Of a stretch of 64,000 nt of DNA, positions 1 through 8,852 are shown piece after piece. The stretch is taken from assembly GCF_009935905.1 (NCBI RefSeq), contig NZ_PREX01000006.1:25624-89623 (forward strand), in the 5' to 3' direction. The position numbers and the translations under genes were made by a program. How positions within the stretch are numbered: position 1 is the first letter of the stretch; each line of letters begins with the position of its first letter. The DNA is from Alkalibacterium sp. MB6. GTDB taxonomy: Bacteria; Bacillota; Bacilli; Lactobacillales; Carnobacteriaceae_A. The notes below the pieces were generated by a model. The model saw only the letters and a program-made list of their open reading frames with translations, did no database searches and had not been told where the DNA came from.

Positions 1-2
1 TT

Positions 3-377
3 GCCGTCACCTATTCAGGTGAAGCAGCAGATATGATGTGGGAGAATGAATCAATTGTTTACGTTTTGCCAGCAGAAGGCTCGAATTTATGGTTCGATAA
101 TATGGTAATTCCTCGTACCGTACAAAATGAGGATGCTGCTTATGCCTTTATCAACTTCATGCTGGACCCGGAAGTTGCTGCTCAAAACGCAGATTATGTT
201 GGCTATAGTACACCGAATGAATCAGCCATGAGTTATCTGCCAGAAGAGACTATTGAAGATGAACAGTTTTATCCAAGTCAAGAGATGATTAATCAGCTGG
301 AAGTCTATGAAGACTTAGGTCCAGAATATACAGGTATTTATAATGAAATGTTCTTAGAGTTTAAGATGATTAAGTAA
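3..377 (+). CDS. potD: Spermidine/putrescine ABC transporter substrate-binding protein, C-terminal part (5' truncated by window edge)
   Basis: This is the last 124 residues of an extracellular solute-binding protein that enters the window already in frame. It begins inside the segment VTYSGEAADM, continues through IPRTVQNEDAAYAFINFML and ends FLEFKMIK. That pattern (a TYSGDAA-like element, then an IP..A.N...A..FI.F.L element in the last lobe) is typical of PotD, the lipoprotein that captures spermidine or putrescine for the PotABC importer. The N-terminus, signal peptide and the rest of the operon lie upstream of the window. A strong terminator follows immediately, so this is the last gene of its operon. 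The polyamine specificity is inferred from family resemblance. Confidence 0.8.
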   Translation, partial: AVTYSGEAADMMWENESIVYVLPAEGSNLWFDNMVIPRTVQNEDAAYAFINFMLDPEVAAQNADYVGYSTPNESAMSYLPEETIEDEQFYPSQEMINQLEVYEDLGPEYTGIYNEMFLEFKMIK

Positions 378-382
378 TAGTC

Positions 383-426
383 AAAAAAGAAGCAGACTGA
401 TTTTTTCGGATTCTGCTTCTTTTTTC
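383..426 (+). terminator. Rho-independent terminator after potD
   Basis: A-rich arm with AGAAGCAGA at 388-396 pairs with TCTGCTTCT at 412-420 and is followed by a T run. It lies 6 nt after the potD stop and separates it from rpiA. Confidence 0.85.
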
Positions 427-469
427 TATGTTATAATAATGACAATGATTATAAAGGGTGGGCTGATAG

Positions 470-1147
470 ATGAATCTTAAACAAATGGTAGGGTATAAAG
501 CAGCAGAATTTATCAAAGAAGGTATGACAGTAGGTCTGGGAACCGGATCTACTGCTTATTATATGGTAGAAGCATTAGGTAAGCGAGTTAAAGAAGAAGG
601 TTTAACGATTACTGGGGTCACGACGTCTCGTCGGACAACAGAGCAAGCTAGGGAACTTGGTATCCCATTAAAAGATGTGGATGAGGTTGATTACATTGAC
701 GTCACTATTGATGGCGCCGATGAAATTTCTGACGATTTTCAAGGAATTAAAGGTGGCGGAGCTGCTCATTTATTTGAAAAAGTAGTTGCTCAGCTTTCAA
801 AAGAAGTCATCTGGATTGTTGATGAAAGTAAGATGGTTAAAGAGTTGGGAGCATTTCCCTTACCAGTTGAAGTGGTTCAATTTGGAAGTGGCCAAGTGTA
901 TCGTTTATTTGAAGAAAAAGGTCTGAATCCTGTTTTCCGCCAAACGGATGAAGGCGAGAAAGTGTTAACAGATTCTGGGAATTATGTTATAGATTTACAC
1001 CTGTCAGTCATTGATAAACCGCATGAATTAGCCCAGTGGTTGGATAGTTTAACAGGCGTTGTCGAACATGGGTTATTCCTCGATACAGTGACTAAAGTCA
1101 TTATTGGAAAAGAAGACGGTCCAGTCGTAAAAGATGTTAAACGATAA
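470..1147 (+). CDS. rpiA: Ribose-5-phosphate isomerase A
   Basis: This 225-residue cytosolic enzyme interconverts ribose-5-phosphate and ribulose-5-phosphate in the pentose phosphate pathway. Family signatures are visible: GLGTGST near residue 22, the catalytic DGADE near residue 81 and [11 protein letters not shown] near residue 94. Length matches bacterial RpiA (about 220-230). The ATG at 470 is preceded by AAAGGGTGGG at a suitable distance, and a TATAAT at 432-437 may be the -10 element, although no good -35 is seen. The gene is flanked by terminators on both sides and is therefore probably monocistronic. Confidence 0.95.
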   Translation: MNLKQMVGYKAAEFIKEGMTVGLGTGSTAYYMVEALGKRVKEEGLTITGVTTSRRTTEQARELGIPLKDVDEVDYIDVTIDGADEISDDFQGIKGGGAAHLFEKVVAQLSKEVIWIVDESKMVKELGAFPLPVEVVQFGSGQVYRLFEEKGLNPVFRQTDEGEKVLTDSGNYVIDLHLSVIDKPHELAQWLDSLTGVVEHGLFLDTVTKVIIGKEDGPVVKDVKR

Positions 1148-1152
1148 AAAAC

Positions 1153-1202
1153 AAAACAGACCACTAACCCATCTAGACTTGGATATAGTGGTCTGTTTTT
1201 TA
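1153..1202. terminator. Bidirectional terminator between rpiA and tdh
   Basis: AACAGACCACTA (from about 1155) pairs with TAGTGGTCTGTT (from 1186). An A-rich 5' flank and T-rich 3' flank let it serve both convergent genes, rpiA and tdh. Confidence 0.85.
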
Positions 1203-1224
1203 TTGTCAAATCAATTATTGATTA

Positions 1225-2175
1225 TTATATGCCTTTTTTCTTCAGTTGAATAAGCATATCTTCGGTCATTTTCTCTAAGTTAAATCTTGGAGAGAAACCC
1301 CATTCTTTAGATGCTACGGTTGTGTCAATAGCATTGGGCCAAGACTCTGCAATGCTTTGTCTAATGGGATCCACATCGAAAGTCAGATTGAACTCTGGAA
1401 TATGAGCTTTTATCGCTCGTTCGAAATCTTCAGGCGCCACACTCATGGCACTCACATTGTAGGCATTTCGGTGAACAAGTTGCTCACTATTTGCTTCCAT
1501 TAGTTGAATAATGGCGTCTACTGCATCAGGCATATACATCATATCCATATACGTTCCCTTATCGATAAAGGAAGCATAGCCTTGTTTTCTCAAAGCTTCA
1601 TAGTAGATATCCACAGCATAGTCAGTCGTCCCACCACCTGGAAGGGTATCATAGGATATTAGACCTGGGAAGCGGACACTACGAGTATCCACTTCAAATT
1701 TTTGATGGTAATAATCGCCAAGTAATTCACCACTAACTTTAGTCACGCCATACATGGTGCTTGGACGCTGAATGGTTACTTGTGGTGTTTGATCTTTAGG
1801 CGTATTGGGTCCAAAGGCGCCAATAGAGCTTGGAGTAAAGAAAGATAAATCATATTCTCTAGCCATCTCTAAAGCGTTTATTAAACCGCCCATGTTTAAA
1901 TTCCATGCCAATATCGGTTTAGCTTCTGCCACTGCAGAAAGCAATGCGGCTAAATGAATAATGGTATCGACAGAATAGTGTTCGATCAATTCTTTCATGC
2001 GCACAATATTGGTGACATCCAAGATTTCAAAGAGACCGTCAGTAACGACAGGAGAATCTTCTGGTTGTTGAATATCTGTAGCGATAACATTGTCCACGCC
2101 ATATTTTTTGCGCAATGCCACAGTCAATTCAGATCCGAGTTGGCCTAATGCACCAGTAATGAGTATTTTTTTCAA
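1225..2175 (-). CDS. tdh: L-threonine 3-dehydrogenase, short-chain (SDR/epimerase-like) type
   Basis: This 316-residue NAD-dependent enzyme belongs to the extended SDR family. It has a Rossmann motif TGALGQLGSE near the N-terminus and a catalytic YGVTK near residue 142. It lies downstream of kbl on the same strand, 84 nt away, which identifies it as the epimerase-like threonine dehydrogenase that makes 2-amino-3-ketobutyrate, the Kbl substrate. This differs from the zinc-dependent MDR-type Tdh of E. coli. The start is a TTG at 2173-2175 (reverse strand) preceded by GGAGG with 7 nt spacing; there is no nearby ATG. A generic NAD-dependent epimerase function is the alternative, but the kbl neighbour makes it unlikely. 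Confidence 0.85.
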   Translation of the reverse strand: MKKILITGALGQLGSELTVALRKKYGVDNVIATDIQQPEDSPVVTDGLFEILDVTNIVRMKELIEHYSVDTIIHLAALLSAVAEAKPILAWNLNMGGLINALEMAREYDLSFFTPSSIGAFGPNTPKDQTPQVTIQRPSTMYGVTKVSGELLGDYYHQKFEVDTRSVRFPGLISYDTLPGGGTTDYAVDIYYEALRKQGYASFIDKGTYMDMMYMPDAVDAIIQLMEANSEQLVHRNAYNVSAMSVAPEDFERAIKAHIPEFNLTFDVDPIRQSIAESWPNAIDTTVASKEWGFSPRFNLEKMTEDMLIQLKKKGI

Positions 2176-2214
2176 TGTAATTCCTCCAACACATTCGGTT
2201 TCATAACTTATGTA

Positions 2215-2247
2215 GCCAATAAGGAGAAGAACTCTCCTTATTTTGGC
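2215..2247 (-). repeat. Intercistronic hairpin between kbl and tdh
   Basis: AATAAGGAGA (2218-2227) is the exact reverse complement of TCTCCTTATT (2233-2242), with flanking GCC/GGC able to extend the stem. There is no T run on the minus strand, so it looks like a processing or attenuation hairpin within the kbl-tdh operon rather than a terminator. Confidence 0.5.
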
Positions 2248-2259
2248 TTTTAAATTGCA

Positions 2260-3453
2260 TTAGCTAATAACGTTCAATTCTTTTCCGACCTTTTCATAGA
2301 TGGCTAATACTTTGTCTAACTGCTCTTTCGTATGAGCGGCTGTAGGCATGTTTCTGACTCGACCTGTTCCACGAGGGACGGTTGGGAAGACGATTGACTT
2401 CGCATAAACACCTTCTTCAGTTAAACGTTTAGAGAAGGCCTGAGCTTTTTTCTCTTCACCAATAATACAAGGTGTAATCGGTGTCTCAGAATTTCCAATC
2501 TCAAAACCTAAGTTCTTAAGGCCTTCTTTAAGGTAACGGCCATTGTCCCATAGGCGGTCATGTTCGTCCGTTGAGTTTGTCATGATATCAATGGCTTCCA
2601 TACAAGCTGCCGCAGCTCCAGGTGTTAAAGAGGTAGAGAATAGGAAGGGGCGCGCACGCACTTTTAACCAATCAATTAAGTTTTGCGTTCCAGCAACATA
2701 ACCACCGACTACGCCAACAGCTTTTGATAGAGTGCCCATTTGGAAATCTATTTTATCTTGTAAACCGAAGTGCTTAACTGTTCCAGCGCCTTTACCCATC
2801 ACGCCAGATCCGTGAGCATCATCCACATAGGTGATTAAGTCGAACTCTTCAGCAATTTCAACGATTTCTGGCAGTTTGGCTACGTCTCCATCCATTGAAA
2901 ACACACCGTCAGTTATATACATAATCTTCTCGTATAAACCACTTTCAACGGCTTCTTTTGCCTTAGCTCTTAAGTCGTCCATGTCTTGGTGTTTGACACG
3001 AATCACTTTAGCGCCAGATAAACGGCACCCATCGATAATCGATGCATGGTTTAATTCATCGGATAAAATAGCATCATGTTTGTTCATGACAGCAGAAATC
3101 GCCCCCATGTTACAGTTGAAACCAGACTGGAAAGCAACTGCCGCTTCCGTTTGTTTGAACGCCGCAATTTTATCTTCTAGTTCATCGTGAATGGTCTGTG
3201 TGCCATTAATCGTACGAACAGCTCCGGCTCCTACACCATAAATGTCGGTGGCTTCATTGGCTTTTGCTTTTAAGCGCTCATCGTTAGAGAAGCCCAAATA
3301 ATTATTGGAAGACATATTGATTAATCTTTTCCCATTAACTGTAATTTCTGCTCCGTTGGGACCTTGTATCGTATCGATTTCGTTATATAGTCCATTATCT
3401 TTCAGCTCTTGTAAATTCGATTCTAAAAATGAATTCAGTTTTTGGCTGGTCAT
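2260..3453 (-). CDS. kbl: Glycine C-acetyltransferase (2-amino-3-ketobutyrate CoA ligase)
   Basis: This 397-residue PLP enzyme of the alpha-oxoamine synthase family cleaves 2-amino-3-ketobutyrate with CoA to glycine and acetyl-CoA, the second step of threonine degradation. Visible signatures are SSNNYLGF near residue 49, [10 protein letters not shown] near residue 212 and the PLP lysine in [13 protein letters not shown] near residue 245. Length matches Kbl (about 395-400). The ATG at 3453 has an AGGAGA ribosome binding site. It is the first gene of a two-gene operon with tdh. A minus-strand TGGTAAACT around 3491-3499 could be an extended -10. Related family members (BioF, AlaS-like synthases) are less likely given the tdh partner. 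Confidence 0.92.
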   Translation of the reverse strand: MTSQKLNSFLESNLQELKDNGLYNEIDTIQGPNGAEITVNGKRLINMSSNNYLGFSNDERLKAKANEATDIYGVGAGAVRTINGTQTIHDELEDKIAAFKQTEAAVAFQSGFNCNMGAISAVMNKHDAILSDELNHASIIDGCRLSGAKVIRVKHQDMDDLRAKAKEAVESGLYEKIMYITDGVFSMDGDVAKLPEIVEIAEEFDLITYVDDAHGSGVMGKGAGTVKHFGLQDKIDFQMGTLSKAVGVVGGYVAGTQNLIDWLKVRARPFLFSTSLTPGAAAACMEAIDIMTNSTDEHDRLWDNGRYLKEGLKNLGFEIGNSETPITPCIIGEEKKAQAFSKRLTEEGVYAKSIVFPTVPRGTGRVRNMPTAAHTKEQLDKVLAIYEKVGKELNVIS

Positions 3454-3637
3454 GGTATCTCTCCTAGCATTTATTTTTTCATCCTTAACAAGTTTACCAT
3501 TCTTTTGAAAAATGGTGTAGTCAGTATGGCTTTTATGGGAATATTCTCATTCTTATTCGATAGATTTTCAATGTCTTCTTAGAGAAATGTGCTAAAATGG
3601 GCAATATAATGAGATAATGATAGGAGAGTACACCATT

Positions 3638-4939
3638 ATGCGAATGATTGATTTAATTGAGAAAAAGCAACACAAAGAAGCATTAACTGAAGAAGAAATT
3701 AAATGGATGATTGAGAACTATACATCCGATACCATCCCTGACTACCAAATGAGTGCAATGGCTATGGCAATTTATTTTAATGGTATGGATCAAACTGAAC
3801 GCAGTGCGATGACCATGGCAATGGTTGAATCGGGGGATCAAATTGATTTGTCGGCTATTGAAGGCATTAAAGTAGACAAGCACTCTACAGGTGGAGTAGG
3901 TGACACAACAACTTTAGTATTGGCTCCATTAGTTGCCAGTGTCGGTGTACCCGTTGCTAAAATGAGTGGTCGTGGACTTGGGCATACAGGTGGAACCATC
4001 GATAAATTGGAAGCCGTTCCAGGTTTCCACGTTGAATTATCTCAAGAAGAATTTATTGACTTAGTAAATAAGAATAAAGTAGCTGTTGTAGGTCAATCAG
4101 GGAACTTAACACCAGCCGATAAAAAGATTTATGCTTTGCGAGATGTAACGGGTACCGTAGAGTCGATACCTTTGATCGCAAGCTCAATTATGAGTAAAAA
4201 AATCGCAGCTGGAGCAGACGCTATCGTTTTAGATGTTAAAATCGGTGCTGGAGCTTTCATGAAAAATGAAGAACAAGCTAGAGAATTGGCTGAAACAATG
4301 GTCAGTATCGGACAGTCTGTCGGCAGACAAACAATGGCAGTCATATCAGATATGAGTCAGCCTCTAGGAAATGCCATTGGAAATAGTTTAGAAATTAAAG
4401 AAGCGATCGATACACTAAAAGGTGAAGGACCAAAAGATTTGACTGAGCTGTGTCTGGTTTTAGGAAGTCAAATGGCTTACTTGGGTGGAGTCGGTTCCAC
4501 GCTCGAAGAAGCGCGTGAAAGACTAGAAGAGAACTTGAAAAATGGCAAGGCGCTTGAAACCTTTAAAACCTTTATTGCTTCTCAAGGCGGCGATGCATCA
4601 GTTGCCGATAATCCTGATGAAGTCATGGAGCAAGCTAAGTATGAGCAAGACATTAAAGCTCAAGAATCTGGAGTCGTCTCAGAAATCGGTGCTGATCAAA
4701 TCGGTATTGCAGCAATGATGCTTGGAGCCGGAAGAGAAACAAAAGACAGTGTTCTAGATATGACGGCAGGGTTGTACTTGCATAAAAAGGTGGGCGACAA
4801 AGTAGAAGCAGGAGAAACCTTGGTCACTGCCTATTCAAACAAAGAAATAAGTGAATCAATCAAAGAAAAAGTATTGAATAATATTCGTATATCAGAGCAT
4901 GCTGAAGAACCAACATTAATTTATACCATTATAAAATAA
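3638..4939 (+). CDS. pdp: Pyrimidine-nucleoside phosphorylase
   Basis: This 433-residue enzyme splits uridine, thymidine or deoxyuridine with phosphate into base and (deoxy)ribose-1-phosphate for nucleoside salvage. Hallmarks are the phosphate-binding [11 protein letters not shown], then [16 protein letters not shown] and [10 protein letters not shown]. The C-terminal alpha/beta domain (about residues 345-433) is present, so it is full length. An ATG at 3617 is also in frame but lies upstream of the AGGAGAG at 3622-3628, so the real start is the ATG at 3638, giving [17 protein letters not shown] at 3605-3610 is a possible -10. It is transcribed divergently from kbl and closed by a terminator. 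Specificity for all pyrimidines rather than thymidine only is inferred from resemblance to Bacillus Pdp. Confidence 0.92.
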   Translation: MRMIDLIEKKQHKEALTEEEIKWMIENYTSDTIPDYQMSAMAMAIYFNGMDQTERSAMTMAMVESGDQIDLSAIEGIKVDKHSTGGVGDTTTLVLAPLVASVGVPVAKMSGRGLGHTGGTIDKLEAVPGFHVELSQEEFIDLVNKNKVAVVGQSGNLTPADKKIYALRDVTGTVESIPLIASSIMSKKIAAGADAIVLDVKIGAGAFMKNEEQARELAETMVSIGQSVGRQTMAVISDMSQPLGNAIGNSLEIKEAIDTLKGEGPKDLTELCLVLGSQMAYLGGVGSTLEEARERLEENLKNGKALETFKTFIASQGGDASVADNPDEVMEQAKYEQDIKAQESGVVSEIGADQIGIAAMMLGAGRETKDSVLDMTAGLYLHKKVGDKVEAGETLVTAYSNKEISESIKEKVLNNIRISEHAEEPTLIYTIIK

Positions 4940-4954
4940 AGGTAACCGTACACT

Positions 4955-5003
4955 AGAAGCCCGTTCGAAGCAGGATTTACTGCAAGCGACAGGCTTCTTT
5001 TTA
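4955..5003 (+). terminator. Terminator after pdp
   Basis: AGAAGCC (4955-4961) pairs with GGCTTCT (4992-4998), with an inner GCAG/CTGC stem and a following T run. Confidence 0.75.
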
Positions 5004-5075
5004 ATATTAAAAAAACAGTTATTCCGTGGTATACTGGATAGAAAATTGTCAGAAAACAAAGATAAGAGGGGTAAT

Positions 5076-5783
5076 ATGCAAAAAAATACAATAATGAATG
5101 GAATGAAAGCCAGTCTGCCCATTATGGTAAGCTATATCGCTTTGGGTATTGCATGTGGCATTGTGCTGTTCGATGCAGGGTTTAGTTTAGCAGCTATTTT
5201 CTGGATGAGTTTACTTATTTATGCTGGAGCAGCTCAGTTTCTAGCAGCCAGTATGGTTACTCTAGGTGCTAGCTTCCCGTCCATCATTTTGATGGTGTTC
5301 TTTTTAAATTTAAGGCATGTACTCATGTCAGCCAGTTTATCTAGCTACGTTAAAGATAAATCATTCGGCTTTATCGGACTATTTAGTCATTTGATGTCTG
5401 ATGAGTCTTTTGGTATCAATTATTCCCGTTTTAGGGATGGGAGTTGGACTGCAGACGAAGCATTGGTGACAAGTGTATCGAATTACTCAACGTGGGTAAT
5501 CAGTACAGTGATTGGTGGAGCGATAGGTAGTCAGTTTCCAATCAATACAGTCATTATGAATTATGCCTTGATTGCCATGTTTTTATGTATGATGGTGCAG
5601 CAGTTTGTTTCAAAAGCGCACCTCTTAGCAGGAGTGGCGGCGGTCATAGCGACTGTTGTATTAAGGCTTGTGCTTCAACACAATATCGCGCTTGTCTTTG
5701 CGACCATTATTGCTTCTTTCATAGGCTATTTTTTGGAGAGTTACACTGATATTAATAAGAAAGGGAGTCGAACCAATGGGTAA
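5076..5783 (+). CDS. azlC: Branched-chain amino acid exporter, large subunit (AzlC family)
   Basis: This is a 235-residue polytopic membrane protein of the AzlC family, the large subunit of a two-component LIV-E type exporter. Typical features are SLPIMVSYIALGIACG near the N-terminus, YAGAAQFLAASM near residue 48 and FFLNLRHVLMSASLS near residue 75. A TTG at 5046 would extend the frame, but GAGGGG before the ATG at 5076 makes MQKNTIMNG the likely start. A TATACT at 5030-5035 may be the -10. It overlaps azlD by 8 nt, so the two are translationally coupled. The substrate (leucine, isoleucine, valine or analogues) is inferred from the family. Confidence 0.88.
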   Translation: MQKNTIMNGMKASLPIMVSYIALGIACGIVLFDAGFSLAAIFWMSLLIYAGAAQFLAASMVTLGASFPSIILMVFFLNLRHVLMSASLSSYVKDKSFGFIGLFSHLMSDESFGINYSRFRDGSWTADEALVTSVSNYSTWVISTVIGGAIGSQFPINTVIMNYALIAMFLCMMVQQFVSKAHLLAGVAAVIATVVLRLVLQHNIALVFATIIASFIGYFLESYTDINKKGSRTNG

Positions 5784-6096
5784 TTATTATGGATTAATAA
5801 TAGGCATGGCAGTAGTGACTTACTTTCCTCGATTTCTACCCATGCTTCTGTTGAGTAAAAAGGAAATATCACCGTCTTTTAGTAAGTGGATGTCATACAT
5901 ACCAGTATCTATATTCGCATCACTGGTCGCCTCAGATGTCTTTTTTTGGGAAAACGACTTTAATCTTTATCCAGCCGTCAACTTGAAACTCATTCCTACA
6001 TTACTGGTATTAGTAGTAGCAATGAAAACGAGAAGTTTATTGTGGTCTATGCTGACTGGGATCGTCAGTATGACAGTGCTATGGTACGTGTTATAA
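5776..6096 (+). CDS. azlD: Branched-chain amino acid exporter, small subunit (AzlD family)
   Basis: This 106-residue protein with about four membrane segments is the small partner of AzlC. The N-terminal segment GMAVVTYFPRFLPM followed by a Ser-Phe-Ser-Lys-Trp element and YIPVSIFASLVA is characteristic of AzlD. It starts inside the last codons of azlC (8-nt overlap) with GAAAGGGAG upstream. AzlC and AzlD are thought to work as one exporter in the cytoplasmic membrane. Confidence 0.88.
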   Translation: MGNYYGLIIGMAVVTYFPRFLPMLLLSKKEISPSFSKWMSYIPVSIFASLVASDVFFWENDFNLYPAVNLKLIPTLLVLVVAMKTRSLLWSMLTGIVSMTVLWYVL

Positions 6097-6121
6097 CTGG
6101 TTGTAGATAGTAAATGAATGT

Positions 6122-6619
6122 TTAACGTAAAGCAGGTCGTTTCAAAAGAGTTTCCCCAAGGTAATCCGCCCATTGTTCAGGCCAGCAAAAAGAATAAGGT
6201 ACGCCGTATTGTTTTCTGAGCTGCTTGTAGCGGTTCAACCGGGACCATGCTAATGAAACAAAGCCAACAGTAAAGAGGTACAGTGGTCCAAGAATTAAAG
6301 ATTGGATGGTATGCCCGTATTCATGGACGGAGATTCGGTCACACCGCTCTTTTAGTATAGAAGGCTGAGTAGGTGAAGCCCTCAATAAGTTGGGTTCATT
6401 TTCATCTGGGACAAAAATAAATAAGCCAAGCGATATGCCGTTCATCGTTTTCCATTTAGTCCGAATGGATCCATGATACCAATCATGGGGTTGCTTATAA
6501 AAAATCAAGAAAAAGACAAAGCCCACCAAGCTTTGAATACAGCCCCAAGTGAGTTGAGCGGTGATATAAACGATATAATAAAAGAAGGTCCATATAACCG
6601 AGTGCTTTTTGTGAATCAT
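6122..6619 (-). CDS. Uncharacterised membrane protein with an HEYGH metalloprotease-like motif
   Basis: No named family was recognised with confidence. The protein has 165-168 residues. It has a hydrophobic N-terminal region (about residues 10-45), a central soluble part and then SVHEYGHTIQSLILGPLYL, in which HEYGH fits the zinc-binding HExxH pattern and sits directly before a hydrophobic segment. A second hydrophobic stretch and an aromatic C-terminus (PYSFCWPEQWADYLGE) follow. An ATG at 6628 is in frame, but AAAGGA is better spaced for the ATG at 6619 (MIHKKHSV). It converges on azlD and sits downstream of fni on the same strand, separated by a terminator. A membrane-embedded zinc peptidase role is only suggested by the motif; a third ligand is not obvious. 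Confidence 0.6.
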   Translation of the reverse strand: MIHKKHSVIWTFFYYIVYITAQLTWGCIQSLVGFVFFLIFYKQPHDWYHGSIRTKWKTMNGISLGLFIFVPDENEPNLLRASPTQPSILKERCDRISVHEYGHTIQSLILGPLYLFTVGFVSLAWSRLNRYKQLRKQYGVPYSFCWPEQWADYLGETLLKRPALR

Positions 6620-6672
6620 TCTCTTCATCCTTTAAAGTGACGTGATAATTGATTATACATTAAATGAGTAGG

Positions 6673-6701
6673 AAAAAAGCTTCCCATTAAGAACGGGAAG
6701 C
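6673..6701 (-). terminator. Terminator of the mevalonate operon
   Basis: On the minus strand GCTTCCC (6695-6701) pairs with GGGAAGC (6679-6685) and is followed by six T. The stem includes the fni stop codon, so it closes the mvaK1-mvaD-mvaK2-fni transcript. Confidence 0.8.
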
Positions 6702-7739
6702 GTAGCGTTTGATATCGATATTGCGAGCGTAACTCCATTCAGCTGAGTCACCAGTGATAACTAAATCAGTTTGTTTTAGTTCATCGACTGTACGTGCTCC
6801 TAAAAGTGTCATAATGCGACTCAATTCCATTTTCCATGACGACACTGTTTCAATGGTCTTATCGACGTCATCTAAAGCCATATGCATAAACCAACTGGAT
6901 AAGCCTGTTAAAGAAGCTCCAAGAGCAAGAGCTTTAACAATTTCCAGCGGACGACGGATGCCACCAGAAGCTATAATATTGGCAGTTGTCTCTGTTTCGA
7001 AAGCTTCTAAAAGAGAGACGACTGTTGTTTGTCCCCAAGATTCTAAATCATCCAACTTATAATCTTTTCGTCTATAATTTTCGATTTGGGCAAAGTTGGT
7101 TCCACCTTTTCCACTAATATCAATGAATTTTACCCCAAGAGATTCCAATAAAGTGATCGTTTCTTTACTCATTCCAAACCCAACTTCTTTGACAATCACA
7201 GGAACATCAAGGCCGTTAACGATGGATTGAATATTTTCAATCCAATTGGAAAATTCTCTGTCGCCTTCGGGCATAACTACCTCTTGAGGAGCATTTACGT
7301 GGATTTGCATGGCATCTGCTTTTAGTAAATCGACGACTCTTTTCGCATTTTCCAAGCCGTGACCTGCACCCAAATTTGCAAAAACCAACCCATTAGGATT
7401 GACCTCTCGAACAATTTCAAAAGTATCTTTCAAGCTGGGATCTTTAACAGCTGCGCTGACAGAACCGGTTGCCATGGCTAGTCCAGTTTCTCTGGCAATA
7501 ATAGCTAGTTTTTCATTTACTCGGCCTGTCCAAGGGCTGCCACCCGTCATTGCATTAATGAAGAAGGGAACTGAAAAATCGAGTCCAGCTAAATGGACGG
7601 ATAAATTAACATCTGTTACATCCATTTGTGGAAACGAATGATGAACAAAGTGCACATCTGAAAAAGAGGAGACACCATGATCATAAAATTTTTCGGATAA
7701 AGAGACGTGTTCATTTTTACGGTTGTTAGGCTTAGACAT
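6687..7739 (-). CDS. fni: Type 2 isopentenyl-diphosphate delta-isomerase (FMN-dependent)
   Basis: This 350-residue FMN enzyme converts IPP to DMAPP and completes the mevalonate branch. It has the expected NAMTGGSPWTGRVN near residue 60, the NLGAGHG region, VNAPQEVVMPEGDR near residue 150, KEVGFGMS near residue 185, DISGKGGTNFA near residue 212 and IASGGIRRPLEIVKALALGA in the FMN phosphate-binding loop. A GTG at 7748 is in frame but overlaps the GGAG Shine-Dalgarno, so the ATG at 7739 (MSKPNNRK) is chosen. It is the last gene of the operon, 20 nt after mvaK2. Isoprenoids made here feed undecaprenyl phosphate, used by TagO and peptidoglycan synthesis. Confidence 0.95.
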   Translation of the reverse strand: MSKPNNRKNEHVSLSEKFYDHGVSSFSDVHFVHHSFPQMDVTDVNLSVHLAGLDFSVPFFINAMTGGSPWTGRVNEKLAIIARETGLAMATGSVSAAVKDPSLKDTFEIVREVNPNGLVFANLGAGHGLENAKRVVDLLKADAMQIHVNAPQEVVMPEGDREFSNWIENIQSIVNGLDVPVIVKEVGFGMSKETITLLESLGVKFIDISGKGGTNFAQIENYRRKDYKLDDLESWGQTTVVSLLEAFETETTANIIASGGIRRPLEIVKALALGASLTGLSSWFMHMALDDVDKTIETVSSWKMELSRIMTLLGARTVDELKQTDLVITGDSAEWSYARNIDIKRYASRS

Positions 7740-7759
7740 AAATGACACTCCAATAATAA

Positions 7760-8848
7760 TTATTTAGTAAAAACAGTAAGGGGAAGGTGATGAATACCGT
7801 TAGCCTGCCACTCGTTAACGAGTGCGTGTTGGTCAACAAATCGATCTGCTAAGGCAATACCACAATCTCCACCGCCAGCTCCGGACGTTTTGGCTGCAGC
7901 ACCAAACCGCTCGGCTGTTTCAATTAAACGCTGTAACTTAGGTGTTTCTAATACCAAACTTCTCATTTGGCTCATGTTCAGTAATAATTGTCGATTTAAG
8001 AGTATCTGCTCGTATATGATTGAGGTATGATTAGACCGAATACCTTCAATTAATTGCTCAACACACTGTTTACTCTCTAAAAGAAATTGCTCGTATGAAT
8101 AGACAGATGTATGATGATCGTCTTTACTTGAATCTTTCATGCTTAGAACAAGGTTTTCTGTAGATGCAGGTGATGCAGTCCAACCGATGAGTAAATCAAT
8201 TGCCTTTGGGGGCTCAATGGCTTCTATCTTTAATAACGGCCATGGTTTAAAGACTAACTCGCGTAAAGAGAGTGTCTTAGAATGAGACAGGACCCATTGT
8301 TTATCAAAGCTTGAATAAAGGAGCCAGCCGGTAAATGCTGCCGCTGCTAAATCTCCAAAAGATCCCCGACTGCCGAGAGATAAGTGTGATAGAGCAGCTA
8401 GCTTATAAATGATTTCGTCTGTCACAGTCAATGAGACGGACTTTAATATGGCTTTAATAGTTGCAACGGTTACTGCGCCACTCGAACCTAGGCCATATTT
8501 AGTACCAGAGTCATCGGTTAGCTCACTTTCAATGGTGAGGGTATAATAAGGTAACAGTGTGTCGTGCTCATTTATAAAAGCTTCTGTCACAGCTATTGTA
8601 GCCATTAAGATATCAGCTTTTGACTGCTTTGTCATCAAAAGTGGACCATCATCAGACCGTTGCCATTCTACCGGCTCTTCAAAAAGAGCGGGAGATACAA
8701 TCGTACCCGACGATTGTTCGCTGGGAGTAAGAGAAACCGTAATGAACCGGTCGACTGCAACAACAATGGCAGGGTTCCCTGGTTCGGTCACTGCATACTC
8801 GCCAGCAACATACAATTTCCCTGGTGCTTTAGATCGTGAGTCTCTCAT
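7760..8848 (-). CDS. mvaK2: Phosphomevalonate kinase
   Basis: This 362-residue GHMP-family kinase phosphorylates mevalonate-5-phosphate to the diphosphate. Motif 1 is KAPGKLYVAGEYAVTEPGNPA near the N-terminus, motif 2 is the glycine-rich LGSSGAVTVA near residue 120, and motif 3 is KTSGAGGGDCGIAL near residue 320. The spacing and the AGEYAVTEPG variant identify MvaK2 rather than MvaK1. It lies 4 nt downstream of mvaD and 20 nt upstream of fni in a tight operon. Confidence 0.93.
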   Translation of the reverse strand: MRDSRSKAPGKLYVAGEYAVTEPGNPAIVVAVDRFITVSLTPSEQSSGTIVSPALFEEPVEWQRSDDGPLLMTKQSKADILMATIAVTEAFINEHDTLLPYYTLTIESELTDDSGTKYGLGSSGAVTVATIKAILKSVSLTVTDEIIYKLAALSHLSLGSRGSFGDLAAAAFTGWLLYSSFDKQWVLSHSKTLSLRELVFKPWPLLKIEAIEPPKAIDLLIGWTASPASTENLVLSMKDSSKDDHHTSVYSYEQFLLESKQCVEQLIEGIRSNHTSIIYEQILLNRQLLLNMSQMRSLVLETPKLQRLIETAERFGAAAKTSGAGGGDCGIALADRFVDQHALVNEWQANGIHHLPLTVFTK

Positions 8849-8852
8849 AGCA

